NCBI RefSeq assembly: GCF_001941975.2
Contig: NZ_CP146991.1
Coordinates: 1,908,524 to 1,972,523, forward strand
DNA from: Sporomusa sphaeroides DSM 2875
Lineage (GTDB): Bacteria > Bacillota > Negativicutes > Sporomusales > Sporomusaceae
Length of the DNA: 64,000 bases
Direction: 5' to 3'
Below the pieces are notes generated by a model. It was not told where the DNA came from. It was given only the letters and a program-made list of their open reading frames with translations, and searched no databases. The translations under genes and the position numbers were made by a program. Shown in pieces: positions 17,681-26,573 of the stretch (position 1 is its first letter; each line of letters starts with the position of its first letter).

Positions 17681-19396
17681 ATGCGTGTTTCCCAATTATT
17701 TGCACCAACGTTAAGAGAAACTCCGGCTGAAGCCGAAGTAATAAGCCATCAATTAATGCTCAGGGCTGGCTTTATTCGTAAAGCTGCCGGTGGAATTTAT
17801 TCGTACCTGCCATTGGCGTGGCGTGTCTTAAAAAAAATTGAAGCCATTGTGCGCGAAGAGATGGCTGCAAAAGGCGGTCAGGAACTGGCAATGCCAATTA
17901 TCCAGCCGGCCGAAATGTGGCAGGAAACTGGCCGGTGGAGTGTTTATGGTGATGAAATGTTTCGTCTCAAAGACCGTCACAACCGCAATTTCTGCTTAGG
18001 CCCTACCCATGAAGAACTGATTACCACCCTTGTTCGTGGTGACGTACGCTCCTATCGTCAACTGCCACTCCTGCTTTATCAGATTCAGAATAAATACCGC
18101 GATGAAATCAGACCCCGGTTTGGCCTTATGCGGGGACGGGAATTTATCATGAAGGATCTGTATTCATTTGACCGTGATGAGGCAGGCCTTGATGAAAGCT
18201 ATAACAAAATGTATGATGCTTATTCCCGGATATTTACCCGCTGCGGGCTGAGCTTCCGTGCGGTAGAAGCCGATTCAGGCGCTATCGGCGGCAGTGGTTC
18301 ACACGAGTTTATGGTAATTGCCGATTCCGGGGAAGCAGGCATTGTGTACTGCGGCGGCTGTGAATATGCCGCTAATGTTGAAAAAGCTGAACTGCATCCC
18401 ATCAGTGCGGCAGCCGAGGAAAGCATGCCGTTGACGGAAAAAGATACGCCGGATACGAAAACCATTGCCGCACTCAGCCAGTTCCTGGGGGTAAGCCCGG
18501 AAAAGACAATTAAGACACTGGCTTATAGCACCGATAAAGGTGAGATTGTCCTGGCACTGGTACGCGGTGACCATGAAGTAAACGAAATTAAACTGCTAAA
18601 TAAAGTTGGCTGCCTGCACCTTGAAATGGCTAACGAAGAAGCTATTGCCAGTGTTGTTGGCAGTAAAGCCGGATATATTGGTCCTGTTGGCCTGGCGGAC
18701 AAAAAGGATATTATTATTGTAGCCGATGCTACTGTTATGAATATGCATAATGCCGTGTGCGGTGCCAATAAGCCTGATGCACATTATATCAATGTTAATC
18801 CCGGCCGTGACTTTAAGGCGTCGATTGTTACCGATATCCGCTTGATTCAGGAAAGTGATCCGTGCCCCCGCTGCGGCGCTCCGATTAAAACGGCACGGGG
18901 GATTGAGGTTGGTCAGGTATTTAAGCTATTCACTAAATACAGTACAGCTTTGCAGACTACCTTTATTGATGACGATGGTAAAGAGAAGCCCATGGTAATG
19001 GGTTGTTACGGGATAGGGGTCAGCCGTACCATGGCGGCAGCCATTGAACAAAATTACGATCAAAACGGTATTATCTGGCCTGTACCTATTGCACCGTTCC
19101 ATGCCGTAGTTGTTCCCGTCAGCACCAAAGATCAACTGCAAATGGCTTTGGCTGAGAAAATATACGGTGAGTTAAACGCCAGCGGCGTAGAAGCCGTACT
19201 GGATGACCGCAATGAGCGTCCTGGTGTTAAATTTAAGGATGCCGATCTTATTGGCTATCCGGTAAAAGTCACAGTTGGTCCCAAAGCCATCAGTGACAAT
19301 CTAATTGAAGTTAAAGTGCGGCGTACCGGCGAGACACTCTATTTTGGACCTGAAGAATATGTAGCAGGTATCAAAACATTGCTGGCTAAACTGTAA
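17681..19396 (+). CDS. proS: Prolyl-tRNA synthetase (bacterial type)
   Basis: 571 aa. Charges tRNA-Pro. Class II motifs are present: the [18 protein letters not shown] motif 1 region, motif 2 around [19 protein letters not shown], motif 3 [11 protein letters not shown]. The YbaK-like INS editing domain (about residues 230-390) is present between motifs 2 and 3, as in other bacterial-type enzymes. ATG at 17681 follows AAGGAGG; an earlier in-frame start overlaps ispG and lacks a ribosome site. Confidence 0.97.
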   Translation: MRVSQLFAPTLRETPAEAEVISHQLMLRAGFIRKAAGGIYSYLPLAWRVLKKIEAIVREEMAAKGGQELAMPIIQPAEMWQETGRWSVYGDEMFRLKDRHNRNFCLGPTHEELITTLVRGDVRSYRQLPLLLYQIQNKYRDEIRPRFGLMRGREFIMKDLYSFDRDEAGLDESYNKMYDAYSRIFTRCGLSFRAVEADSGAIGGSGSHEFMVIADSGEAGIVYCGGCEYAANVEKAELHPISAAAEESMPLTEKDTPDTKTIAALSQFLGVSPEKTIKTLAYSTDKGEIVLALVRGDHEVNEIKLLNKVGCLHLEMANEEAIASVVGSKAGYIGPVGLADKKDIIIVADATVMNMHNAVCGANKPDAHYINVNPGRDFKASIVTDIRLIQESDPCPRCGAPIKTARGIEVGQVFKLFTKYSTALQTTFIDDDGKEKPMVMGCYGIGVSRTMAAAIEQNYDQNGIIWPVPIAPFHAVVVPVSTKDQLQMALAEKIYGELNASGVEAVLDDRNERPGVKFKDADLIGYPVKVTVGPKAISDNLIEVKVRRTGETLYFGPEEYVAGIKTLLAKL

Positions 19397-19492
19397 TTAT
19401 ATATTCCACAATGCTGCGCCGGCGTTTGACTTGTCTTTTGCCGGCACACCATCTGTTTGTAAAAAAAATTTAACGCGGTATATATTATATAG
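19396..19492 (-). repeat. Family B repeat, decayed copy B1
   Basis: Matches the family B element in inverted orientation: the TTATATATTCC end, the GGCGTTTGACTT core, CCGGCACACCATC and the TTTAACGCG-TATAT other end are recognisable, but one hairpin arm (about 40 bases of the Gly-rich-coding-like GC stretch) is deleted. It starts at the proS stop. Confidence 0.6.
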
Positions 19493-19509
19493 AAGCAGCT
19501 TTTTCATAA

Positions 19510-19541
19510 AAAAGCGTGATACCGGTGATCACGCTTTTTTT
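19510..19541 (+). terminator. Terminator of the uppS-proS cluster
   Basis: 9-bp stem AAGCGTGAT/ATCACGCTT, 7-nt loop, then eight T residues. Lies about 115 bases after proS, beyond the decayed repeat B1. Confidence 0.85.
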
Positions 19542-19573
19542 CCTAACGGAAAGTATAACTTTTTTAAGAGCAG
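19542..19573 (+). repeat. Family C hairpin repeat, copy C2
   Basis: CTAACGGAAAGTATAACTTT, then TTTAAGAGCAG: the left arm and ATA loop of copy C1 are kept, while the right arm has drifted so the hairpin is weaker. Directly follows a terminator, as does C1. Confidence 0.55.
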
Positions 19574-19654
19574 CATCGGCTTTCATCGTCGCCAGGCCCG
19601 GCGCAAGCCGTGTTTTCTTTATTAGCGGCTGCAAGTAATGGGAGGTGGGAGAGA

Positions 19655-20326
19655 GTGGCTCCAATCAGTGAAATAGATATTGTTTTACGGTTGGTTATCT
19701 CATGTCTGCTTGGCGGCTTGATTGGATTTGAACGCGAAAGCCTGGATAGGCCGGCCGGTTTGCGTACCCATATTTTGGTGTGTGTGGGTTCGACATTAAT
19801 GATGCTGGTATCTATTTACGGTTTCACCGGCATTGAGACGGTCAATAAGGACCCTGGACGAATCGCTGCGCAAGTGATTAGTGGGATTGGCTTCTTAGGT
19901 GCAGGTACTATTCTGAGAGAAGGCTTGACTGTTACAGGCCTTACTACGGCAGCCAGTCTATGGGTGGTAGCAGGGATTGGTCTGGCAATTGGAGCAGGTC
20001 TCTTTTTTACCGGTATTGCCGGTACGGCCTTGGTATTTTTGACCTTAGTATTTTTTGGGCAAGTGGAACGCCGCCACTGGACCAGTAAATCACGGGATAA
20101 AATTAAGTTGATTATCCGTGATCAGCCTGGACAGCTTGGGCAGGTAGGTATGTTTTTTGGACAACATGGTATTGGTATCCACAATATAACCATGCACCAT
20201 ATACATGAACAAAAAGTGATAAAATTAGAGTTTGCCTTAACAATTCCGCCAGATGCCGATATGGTACGGATTTTCTCGGAACTTACAGAAATTGATGGTG
20301 TGATTTCTATTGAAAAACCGTGGTAA
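19655..20326 (+). CDS. MgtC/SapB family membrane protein with C-terminal ACT-like domain
   Basis: 223 aa. N-terminal MgtC domain of four or five membrane helices with the family signature LLGGLIGFERESLDRPAGLRTH (19707-19772) and the GIGFLGAGTIL loop; the C-terminal part (about residues 150-223) reads as an ACT-like regulatory domain starting LIIRDQPGQLGQVG. MgtC proteins act in magnesium homeostasis and membrane physiology; the transported substrate, if any, is uncertain. Start at GTG 19655 after GGAGGTGG; earlier in-frame starts have no ribosome site. Confidence 0.88.
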   Translation: MAPISEIDIVLRLVISCLLGGLIGFERESLDRPAGLRTHILVCVGSTLMMLVSIYGFTGIETVNKDPGRIAAQVISGIGFLGAGTILREGLTVTGLTTAASLWVVAGIGLAIGAGLFFTGIAGTALVFLTLVFFGQVERRHWTSKSRDKIKLIIRDQPGQLGQVGMFFGQHGIGIHNITMHHIHEQKVIKLEFALTIPPDADMVRIFSELTEIDGVISIEKPW

Positions 20327-20371
20327 AATATATAGAATATCTGTGACCTGTTATTGATGGGGAGAGGTTAA

Positions 20372-23300
20372 ATGCCTAGTTATTGTGTTATACCTGAAAA
20401 TTGCCAAAGCTTTTTTCAATTTGTGGAGCGGCTACCGCTGGATTCGGCTAGTCAGCAACTATTAAAAACAGCTCAAGTTAAAAAAGTGGAAGTAAATCCC
20501 AGTGCAAAGACCTGGGCAATACATATAACTACAGCCAAACTTGTTGCCGGGCAGGCGCTTGATACGCTGGCGGCACAGCTGTGTCAGCAGTGCGGTTTAG
20601 CTAACGTTATTTTTAGCCAGCAGGTCAGGGATGTAAAACAGTATCTGACTGAGAATTGGTCCCAATTTGTTGAACAGGTTGCACGGGGACATTATGGTAC
20701 AAAACATTTACTATTAAGTGCCTCCGACTCCTGGTCTTATGACGAAGAAACCCTTACCATTGAAACTATGGGCGGTTTGTCAACGGCTATTTTGGCTGAG
20801 CGTGGGGTGGAACAGGCGATTAAGTCCTTTATCCTGCAAGAGTTTGGCCGTAGCTCTGAGGTCAGGTTTATCCATTCAATTATTGAAGAAACAGTTGAAT
20901 GTGATGATGCGCTGTTAACGCCTGAATACCGGGAAGCTCTCACAGAAGCAGCGTCGCCGCAGGATAAACCTAAAGCAAGTGATAGTCCTATTATATTTGG
21001 CCGCAACATTCGGGGCGCTGCCGGTGCTGGGCAACCGATAAATGCCATCCAGGAAGAAGCACGCAACGTAATACTTACCGGGCAAATCATTAATCATGAA
21101 TTGAAGGAGTTAAAGTCGGGGCGTTTTCTGCTGACATTTGACCTTGTTGATTCGACTGATGGTATTAGCGGCAAAGTATTTTTTGATAATAAAGAGCAAT
21201 TCGATAAGACTAGCGGGCTGATTAAGAAGGGGATGCTGGTGACCGTTAAGGGCACTGTGCAATATGATAAATTTGCCAATGAACTAACATTGTTTGCCGA
21301 CAGCATGTGCCGGGCGGAAAAAGCCCCTGAACGCCAGGACAATGAACCTGTTCGCCGGGTTGAACTGCATGCCCATACCCGCATGAGTGCGCTGGATGCT
21401 GTTGTATCTGCCAAAAGCCTGATAAAAACAGCGGCAAAATGGGGGCATCCGGCCATTGCCATTACCGACCATGGGGTGGTCCAAGCCTTTCCCGAGGCAT
21501 ATGAAGAGGCTGTTAGTGCCGGCATTAAAGTGATTTATGGTATGGAAGGCTATCTCTTTGAGGATGATATTAACCAAGCCCGCCATATTATTATTTTAGC
21601 GAAAAACAATATCGGACTTCGTAACTTATATCGACTGGTTTCGATATCCCATTTGCGGTATTTGCACCGTACACCGCGTATTCCCCGGGCTATACTGGAT
21701 GAACACCGGGAAGGACTATTATTAGGTTCAGCGTGTGAAGCCGGTGAATTAATTCATGCTATGGTTCAAGGTGCCAGTGAAGAAGAATTAATTAAGATTG
21801 CCAACTATTATGATTATCTTGAGATTCAGCCTACAGGTAATAATGAATTTTTACTGCGAAAAGGAAAAATTGCCGATGAAGAAGGGCTGCGCGACATCAA
21901 CAGGCAGGTCTGCACCATTGGTGCCAAACTGGGAAAATTAGTAGTTGCCACCTGTGACGTGCATTTTTTAAATCCGGAAGATGAAATATACCGCCGCATC
22001 CTCATGGCCGGACAGGGGTATGATGACGCTGATAAGCAGCCGCCGCTTTTTTTCCGGACAACGGCCGAGATGCTGGCAGAGTTTAATTACCTCGGAACCG
22101 ATAAAGCCTATGAAGTAGTGGTAGAAGCTCCGCTTAAGATTAATGGGCTTATCGAATCGGTCAAACCCATTCCCGAGGAATTATATTCACCGCAGATTCC
22201 CGGTGCTGAGGAAGAAATCAAGCTCATGTCCTATCAAAAGGCCGAATCGCTCTATGGAACTCCGCTTCCCGAACTTGTGGCCAAACGCCTTGAATATGAG
22301 CTTAACTCGATAATCAATAATGGTTTTGCCGTATTATATCTGATTGCGCATAAGCTTGTGAAAAAATCAATGGATGACGGTTATCTTGTAGGCTCAAGGG
22401 GCTCTGTCGGCTCATCCTTTGTAGCTACCATGACAGGGATAACCGAAGTAAATCCCCTGCCGCCGCATTGGCGCTGCTCACACTGTCAATACAGTGAATT
22501 CATAACCGACGGCAGTTATGGCGGTGGTTTTGATCTGCCGGATAAAGAATGTCCACACTGTCAAATCAGGATGGAGAAAAACGGGCATGATATTCCCTTT
22601 GCGGTGTTTATGGGCTTTCATGGCGACAAAGTTCCCGATATTGATCTTAACTTTTCCGGTGATTACCAACCGGTGGCGCATAAATACACAGAAGAGTTGT
22701 TTGGTCGTGATAATGTATTTAGAGCAGGCACCATTGCCACAATCGCTGAAAAAACAGCATACGGCTTTGTTAAAAATTACTTAAATGAAAAAGGCCAAGT
22801 GGCTCGTAATGCCCACATAAACCGTTTGCTTGACGGTTGTACCGGTGTAAAAAGAACCACAGGACAACATCCGGGCGGAATTATGGTTGTGCCGCGGGAT
22901 ATGGATGTGCATCATTTTACGCCGATTCAATATCCGGCAGATGACAAAAACTCTTCGACAATTACCACCCATTTTGATTATCATTCGATCAGCAGCCGGT
23001 TGGTCAAGCTTGATATTCTGGGCCATGACGATCCGACAGTAATAAAAATGCTGGAAGACTTAACCGGTATTGATGCAAAAACCATCCCGTTTGATGATCA
23101 GACAACAATGAGCCTGTTTTCCTCAACAGAGGCTGTAGGGCTTACCCCTGCACAACTGGGCAGTACGGTTGCTACTTTCGGCATACCGGAATTTGGCACT
23201 AAGTTTGTGCGGCAAATGCTGGAAGATACCAAGCCTAAGACCTTTAGTGAATTGGTGCGGATAAGCGGTTTTTCCCATGGTACTGACGTGTGGCTCAATA

Positions 23301-24058
23301 ACGCGCAAGACCTTATCAGAAATGGCACGGCAAAATTGTCAGAAGCCATTTCTGCACGGGATGACATTATGGTTTATCTCATCCATAAAGGCGTTGATCC
23401 GCAGGTGGCTTTCAAAATTATGGAAGGCGTACGTAAAGGAAAAGGCGTAAAACCTGATGATGTTGAGAAAATGCGGGCCAAAGACGTTCCTGAGTGGTAC
23501 ATAGAGTCCTGTCAAAAAATAAAATATATGTTTCCCAAAGCGCATGCTGTGGCTTATGTTATGATGGCCTTCCGGATAGCCTATTGTAAGATACATCATC
23601 CTTTGGCCTTTTACGCCTCGTATTTTACGGTTAGAGCCACTGAATTTGATGCTGATTTAATCGTCAAAGGTGATAAAGCAATTAAGGCTGAGCTTACGGC
23701 GCTGGAAGAAAAGGGCAATGCTTTGTCGGCTAAAGAAAAAAGCACTCATACCATTTTGGAAATGGCATATGAGATGTATTTGCGCGGTTTTGGCTTTCGG
23801 CGGGTTGACCTATACCAATCAGATGCGTCAAAATTTCAGCTGGTGGACAATGGTCTTTTGCCGCCGCTGGGATCTTTGCAGGGAGTAGGAGTATCAGCTG
23901 CCCAAAACATTGTAGCTGCCAGGCAGGGTAAGCCTTTTTCATCAATTGAAGATCTGCGGTCCCGCAGCCGGGTTTCGAAAACTGTTATTGATATTCTGAA
24001 AACCCATGGATGTTTAGAGGGGCTTGATGACAGTGACCAAACTCAATTGTTTGCCTGA
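20372..24058 (+). CDS. polC: DNA polymerase III alpha subunit, PolC type, lacking the exonuclease domain
   Basis: 1228 aa; Bacillus PolC is about 1437. Replicative polymerase of low-GC Firmicutes. Order: N-terminal domains (1-225), OB fold (from about 236), PHP domain beginning VELHAHTRMS near 331, zinc-binding CSHC...CPHC near 700-725, catalytic DIDLNFSG near 756, C-terminal helix-hairpin-helix/OB region. The DnaQ-like 3'-5' exonuclease normally inserted in PHP is absent: EGYLFEDDINQARH (392-405) joins straight to the second PHP half, and no exonuclease DxE motif is visible anywhere. PHP histidines look intact. ATG start after GGGGAGAGG. The frame is open throughout, so this is a clean domain loss, not a frameshift. 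Confidence 0.96.
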   Translation: MPSYCVIPENCQSFFQFVERLPLDSASQQLLKTAQVKKVEVNPSAKTWAIHITTAKLVAGQALDTLAAQLCQQCGLANVIFSQQVRDVKQYLTENWSQFVEQVARGHYGTKHLLLSASDSWSYDEETLTIETMGGLSTAILAERGVEQAIKSFILQEFGRSSEVRFIHSIIEETVECDDALLTPEYREALTEAASPQDKPKASDSPIIFGRNIRGAAGAGQPINAIQEEARNVILTGQIINHELKELKSGRFLLTFDLVDSTDGISGKVFFDNKEQFDKTSGLIKKGMLVTVKGTVQYDKFANELTLFADSMCRAEKAPERQDNEPVRRVELHAHTRMSALDAVVSAKSLIKTAAKWGHPAIAITDHGVVQAFPEAYEEAVSAGIKVIYGMEGYLFEDDINQARHIIILAKNNIGLRNLYRLVSISHLRYLHRTPRIPRAILDEHREGLLLGSACEAGELIHAMVQGASEEELIKIANYYDYLEIQPTGNNEFLLRKGKIADEEGLRDINRQVCTIGAKLGKLVVATCDVHFLNPEDEIYRRILMAGQGYDDADKQPPLFFRTTAEMLAEFNYLGTDKAYEVVVEAPLKINGLIESVKPIPEELYSPQIPGAEEEIKLMSYQKAESLYGTPLPELVAKRLEYELNSIINNGFAVLYLIAHKLVKKSMDDGYLVGSRGSVGSSFVATMTGITEVNPLPPHWRCSHCQYSEFITDGSYGGGFDLPDKECPHCQIRMEKNGHDIPFAVFMGFHGDKVPDIDLNFSGDYQPVAHKYTEELFGRDNVFRAGTIATIAEKTAYGFVKNYLNEKGQVARNAHINRLLDGCTGVKRTTGQHPGGIMVVPRDMDVHHFTPIQYPADDKNSSTITTHFDYHSISSRLVKLDILGHDDPTVIKMLEDLTGIDAKTIPFDDQTTMSLFSSTEAVGLTPAQLGSTVATFGIPEFGTKFVRQMLEDTKPKTFSELVRISGFSHGTDVWLNNAQDLIRNGTAKLSEAISARDDIMVYLIHKGVDPQVAFKIMEGVRKGKGVKPDDVEKMRAKDVPEWYIESCQKIKYMFPKAHAVAYVMMAFRIAYCKIHHPLAFYASYFTVRATEFDADLIVKGDKAIKAELTALEEKGNALSAKEKSTHTILEMAYEMYLRGFGFRRVDLYQSDASKFQLVDNGLLPPLGSLQGVGVSAAQNIVAARQGKPFSSIEDLRSRSRVSKTVIDILKTHGCLEGLDDSDQTQLFA

Positions 24059-24080
24059 TAATTAAAATTGATTAAGTCGG

Positions 24081-24109
24081 TTGTAAGATTACCATTTTAA
24101 TGGTATAAT
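24081..24109 (+). promoter_or_regulatory. Probable sigma-A promoter of the rimP-nusA-infB operon
   Basis: TTGTAA, 17 bases, TATAAT. Well placed downstream of polC and about 170 bases before rimP. Confidence 0.75.
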
Positions 24110-24140
24110 AATTGCAGTATAAAAGTATTTGACTTTTTAA

Positions 24141-24216
24141 GAGTGGGTACCGGCACCCACTCTTTCATCGTATTTCAGCACTAATCAATCTTAGGGTATG
24201 AGGGGTAAGAGATTAG
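24141..24216 (+). promoter_or_regulatory. Structured leader of rimP-nusA operon (two hairpins)
   Basis: Hairpin 1 is GAGTGGGT/ACCCACTC with a 6-nt loop followed by TTTC (24141-24166), attenuator-like. Hairpin 2 is CTAATC..CTTA / TAAG.GATTAG (24181-24216). The operon encodes NusA, so control by termination/antitermination is plausible; hairpin 1 could also end read-through from polC. Confidence 0.6.
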
Positions 24217-24283
24217 GCAAGAATAAAAAGCAGGAACTGTTGCGGCCGGCTTGAGCCGTTGAAGCGGAGGTGTTATAAAAATC

Positions 24284-24742
24284 ATGTCTAAAGAGAAAAT
24301 AGAATCAGTTGTTGAAAAACTTGTTTCCGACATTATTGCCGATAGTAAGCTTGAATTGGTTGATGTTGAATATGTAAAAGAGCACGACTGGTATCTCAGA
24401 GTCTTCTTGGATAAAGAATCAGGTATTGAGATTGATGATTGTCAATGGGTGAGCGAGCAGCTTGAGGCTAAGCTGGATGAAAGTAATTTGATTAAAGATC
24501 ATTATTATCTTGAAGTATCTTCCCCCGGTCTTGATCGTCCGCTCAAAAAGGAGCGTGATTTTGTCCGTCATGCCGGTGATAAGGTAGAAGTAAAAACCTA
24601 TGAGGCCATTAATGGACAAAAAGTGCTTGTGGGAAACCTGCTTGGTTTAATTGATGGAGAAGTCCGGATTGATATCGCGGGACAAATTGTGAATATTCCG
24701 CGGGAAAAAGCTGCGCAGATCAGATTACATATAGAGTTTTAG
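24284..24742 (+). CDS. rimP: Ribosome maturation factor RimP
   Basis: 152 aa. Needed for 30S assembly. N-terminal domain with LVDVEYVKEHDWYLRVFLD, middle signature LEVSSPGLDRPLKKERDF and a C-terminal SH3-like domain. ATG after GCGGAGGTG. First gene of the rimP-nusA-ylxR-ylxQ-infB-rbfA operon, as across bacteria. Confidence 0.97.
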   Translation: MSKEKIESVVEKLVSDIIADSKLELVDVEYVKEHDWYLRVFLDKESGIEIDDCQWVSEQLEAKLDESNLIKDHYYLEVSSPGLDRPLKKERDFVRHAGDKVEVKTYEAINGQKVLVGNLLGLIDGEVRIDIAGQIVNIPREKAAQIRLHIEF

Positions 24743-24767
24743 CAACAATTGAATAGGGGGGAATTGT

Positions 24768-25847
24768 ATGAACGCTGAATTTATGCAGGCATTTGAACAA
24801 TTGGGGAAAGAAAAAGGCATTGCGCCGGAAGTTTTGTTTGATGCCATAGAAGCCGCTTTGATCTCAGCCTATAAACGTAACTTCGGTTCGGCACAAAATG
24901 TAAGAGTTTCTTTGGATAGAACTACCGGTGAAATACATGTTTATGCCCGGAAGAATGTGGTTGAGGATGTAAGTGATGCACGTCTTGAACTGTCTTTAAA
25001 GGAAGCTAAGGCTATTGATCCGCGCTATGAGCTTGAAGATGTGGTTGAATTAGAAGTTACGCCCAAAAACTTCGGCAGAATTGCAGCACAAACAGCTAAG
25101 CAGGTTGTTGTGCAACGTATTAGGGAAGCCGAGCGGGGTATGATTTATGAGGAATTTTCCAATCGGGAAAGTGATATTGTAACAGGTATTGTTCAGAGAA
25201 TTGAACAAAAAAATGTATTTATTGACTTGGGCAAAGCGGAAGCTGTTTTAGCACCTTCTGAACAAATTCCTGATGAAATATATAAACACGCCGACAGATT
25301 GAAGACCTATATAGTAGAAGTAAAGAAAACCACCAAAGGGCCCCAAATACTTGTATCCCGAACCCATCCAGGATTATTGAAGCGCTTGTTTGAACTGGAA
25401 GTGCCTGAAATTCACGATGGGGTTGTTGAGATAAAATCAGTAGCCAGGGAACCCGGCCTACGATCGAAGATCGCCGTCTACTCCCGTGATGAGACAGTGG
25501 ATCCTGTAGGTTCCTGTGTAGGCCATAAAGGTATGCGGGTACAGACTATTGTTAACGAGTTAAAAGGCGAAAAAATAGATATAGTTAAATGGAATGCTGA
25601 TCCGGCAAAATATATAGCCAATGCCTTGAGTCCTGCCCGAGTACTTTCTGTAGATATTCAGGAAGCGGAAAAAATGTCAAGAGTAGTTGTTCCAGACTAT
25701 CAACTCTCACTGGCTATTGGCAAAGAAGGACAGAACGCACGACTGGCAGCTAAGCTTACTGGTTGGAAAATTGATATTAAGAGTGAATCACAAGCAGCTC
25801 AGGCATCAGTTTCACCATTAAGCTCAGCGCAGGAGGAGTTTGAGTGA
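24768..25847 (+). CDS. nusA: Transcription termination/antitermination factor NusA
   Basis: 359 aa, the Gram-positive length without the C-terminal acidic repeats of E. coli. Binds RNA polymerase and RNA, controlling pausing and termination. N-terminal polymerase-binding domain (1-130), S1 domain (about 135-200, [18 protein letters not shown]), then two KH domains ([18 protein letters not shown] and [20 protein letters not shown]). Ends with a four-base overlap with ylxR. Confidence 0.98.
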   Translation: MNAEFMQAFEQLGKEKGIAPEVLFDAIEAALISAYKRNFGSAQNVRVSLDRTTGEIHVYARKNVVEDVSDARLELSLKEAKAIDPRYELEDVVELEVTPKNFGRIAAQTAKQVVVQRIREAERGMIYEEFSNRESDIVTGIVQRIEQKNVFIDLGKAEAVLAPSEQIPDEIYKHADRLKTYIVEVKKTTKGPQILVSRTHPGLLKRLFELEVPEIHDGVVEIKSVAREPGLRSKIAVYSRDETVDPVGSCVGHKGMRVQTIVNELKGEKIDIVKWNADPAKYIANALSPARVLSVDIQEAEKMSRVVVPDYQLSLAIGKEGQNARLAAKLTGWKIDIKSESQAAQASVSPLSSAQEEFE

Positions 25848-26107
25848 AAGCCAAAAAGATTCCGTTTAGAATGTGCGTTGGCTGTCAGACCATGAAATCA
25901 AAAAAAGAATTGCTGCGGGTGGTCAGAACTCCGGACGGAGAAGTGATACTTGATCCTACCGGCAAAAAAGCCGGACGGGGTGCGTATATGTGCCCGTGTG
26001 AGCAATGTTTGACAAAAGCTTTTAAGGAAAAACGCCTGGAAAAGGCGCTTAAACATCAGATTGATGAAGCTGTTTATAATGCGCTGAGGGCCGGGGTTAC
26101 CGAATGA
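25844..26107 (+). CDS. ylxR: YlxR family nucleic-acid-binding protein
   Basis: 87 aa. Small basic protein with the family signature RMCVGCQTMKSKKELLRVV and GRGAYMCPCEQC, containing four Cys. Described in the family as RNA-binding, and in Bacillus linked to gene regulation. GTG start at 25844 overlapping the nusA stop; its own stop overlaps the next start (ATGA). Confidence 0.93.
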   Translation: MKAKKIPFRMCVGCQTMKSKKELLRVVRTPDGEVILDPTGKKAGRGAYMCPCEQCLTKAFKEKRLEKALKHQIDEAVYNALRAGVTE

Positions 26108-26409
26108 ACGAAAAGAACCTTATGTCGCTTCTGGGATTGGCGCAGAAGGCCGGCAAGATAGTCTCAGGTGATTTTGCGGTTCAGGGTGCTATCAAATCAG
26201 GCAAGGCCAGAATGCTGATTGTGGCAAACAATGCATCTGATGCTACGAAAAAAGAGTATCAGTATCAAGCAGAATCCAGGGATATCGTTATCTATTATGC
26301 CTTGTCAAAAGAACAACTGGGTGGTGCAATCGGCAAAGCACTACGGGCGGCAGTGGTCATTACCGATAATGGTTTTGTCAAACCGTTAGTCCGGGCGTTA
26401 GAAGAGTAA
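26104..26409 (+). CDS. ylxQ: L7Ae-family ribosomal protein YlxQ
   Basis: 101 aa. L7Ae/L30e/S12e/Gadd45 fold: LGLAQKAGKIVSGDFAVQGAI and LIVANNASDATKKEY are typical. K-turn RNA-binding family; its ribosome role in Firmicutes is not settled. Start overlaps the ylxR stop by four bases. The 164-base gap after it holds repeat A2. Confidence 0.93.
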   Translation: MNEKNLMSLLGLAQKAGKIVSGDFAVQGAIKSGKARMLIVANNASDATKKEYQYQAESRDIVIYYALSKEQLGGAIGKALRAAVVITDNGFVKPLVRALEE

Positions 26410-26414
26410 GCTAT

Positions 26415-26542
26415 ATCTCCGCTGACTGACCTGTTCGAACTTCCAGCTTCTGCAAGTGGGAGGTAAAGCGGGAAGTCCGGGATTGAGGAGATTAACCTTG
26501 TGGCAGGAGTAAAACCTCACTTCAAGGTAAGTCGATTTTATC
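26415..26542 (+). repeat. Family A structured repeat, diverged copy A2 (ylxQ-infB)
   Basis: Same two-domain plan as A1, with sequence largely replaced but pairing kept: closing stem ATCTCC (26415-26420) with GGAGAT (26487-26492), GACT (26424-26427) with AGTC (26474-26477), second domain CCTTG (26496-26500) with CAAGG (26523-26527). Lies inside the nusA-infB operon, just before infB. Confidence 0.7.
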
Positions 26543-26573
26543 CGTGGGGGAGAAAGAAAATGGGGGTGGATCA

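Noticed and set aside
17640-17681. T-box leader before proS
   Set aside because: proS starts two bases after ispG; there is no room and no T-box sequence.
20372-24058. Frameshift or sequencing deletion explaining the short PolC
   Set aside because: The frame is continuous and the joint is exactly at the domain boundaries, with well-conserved sequence on both sides.
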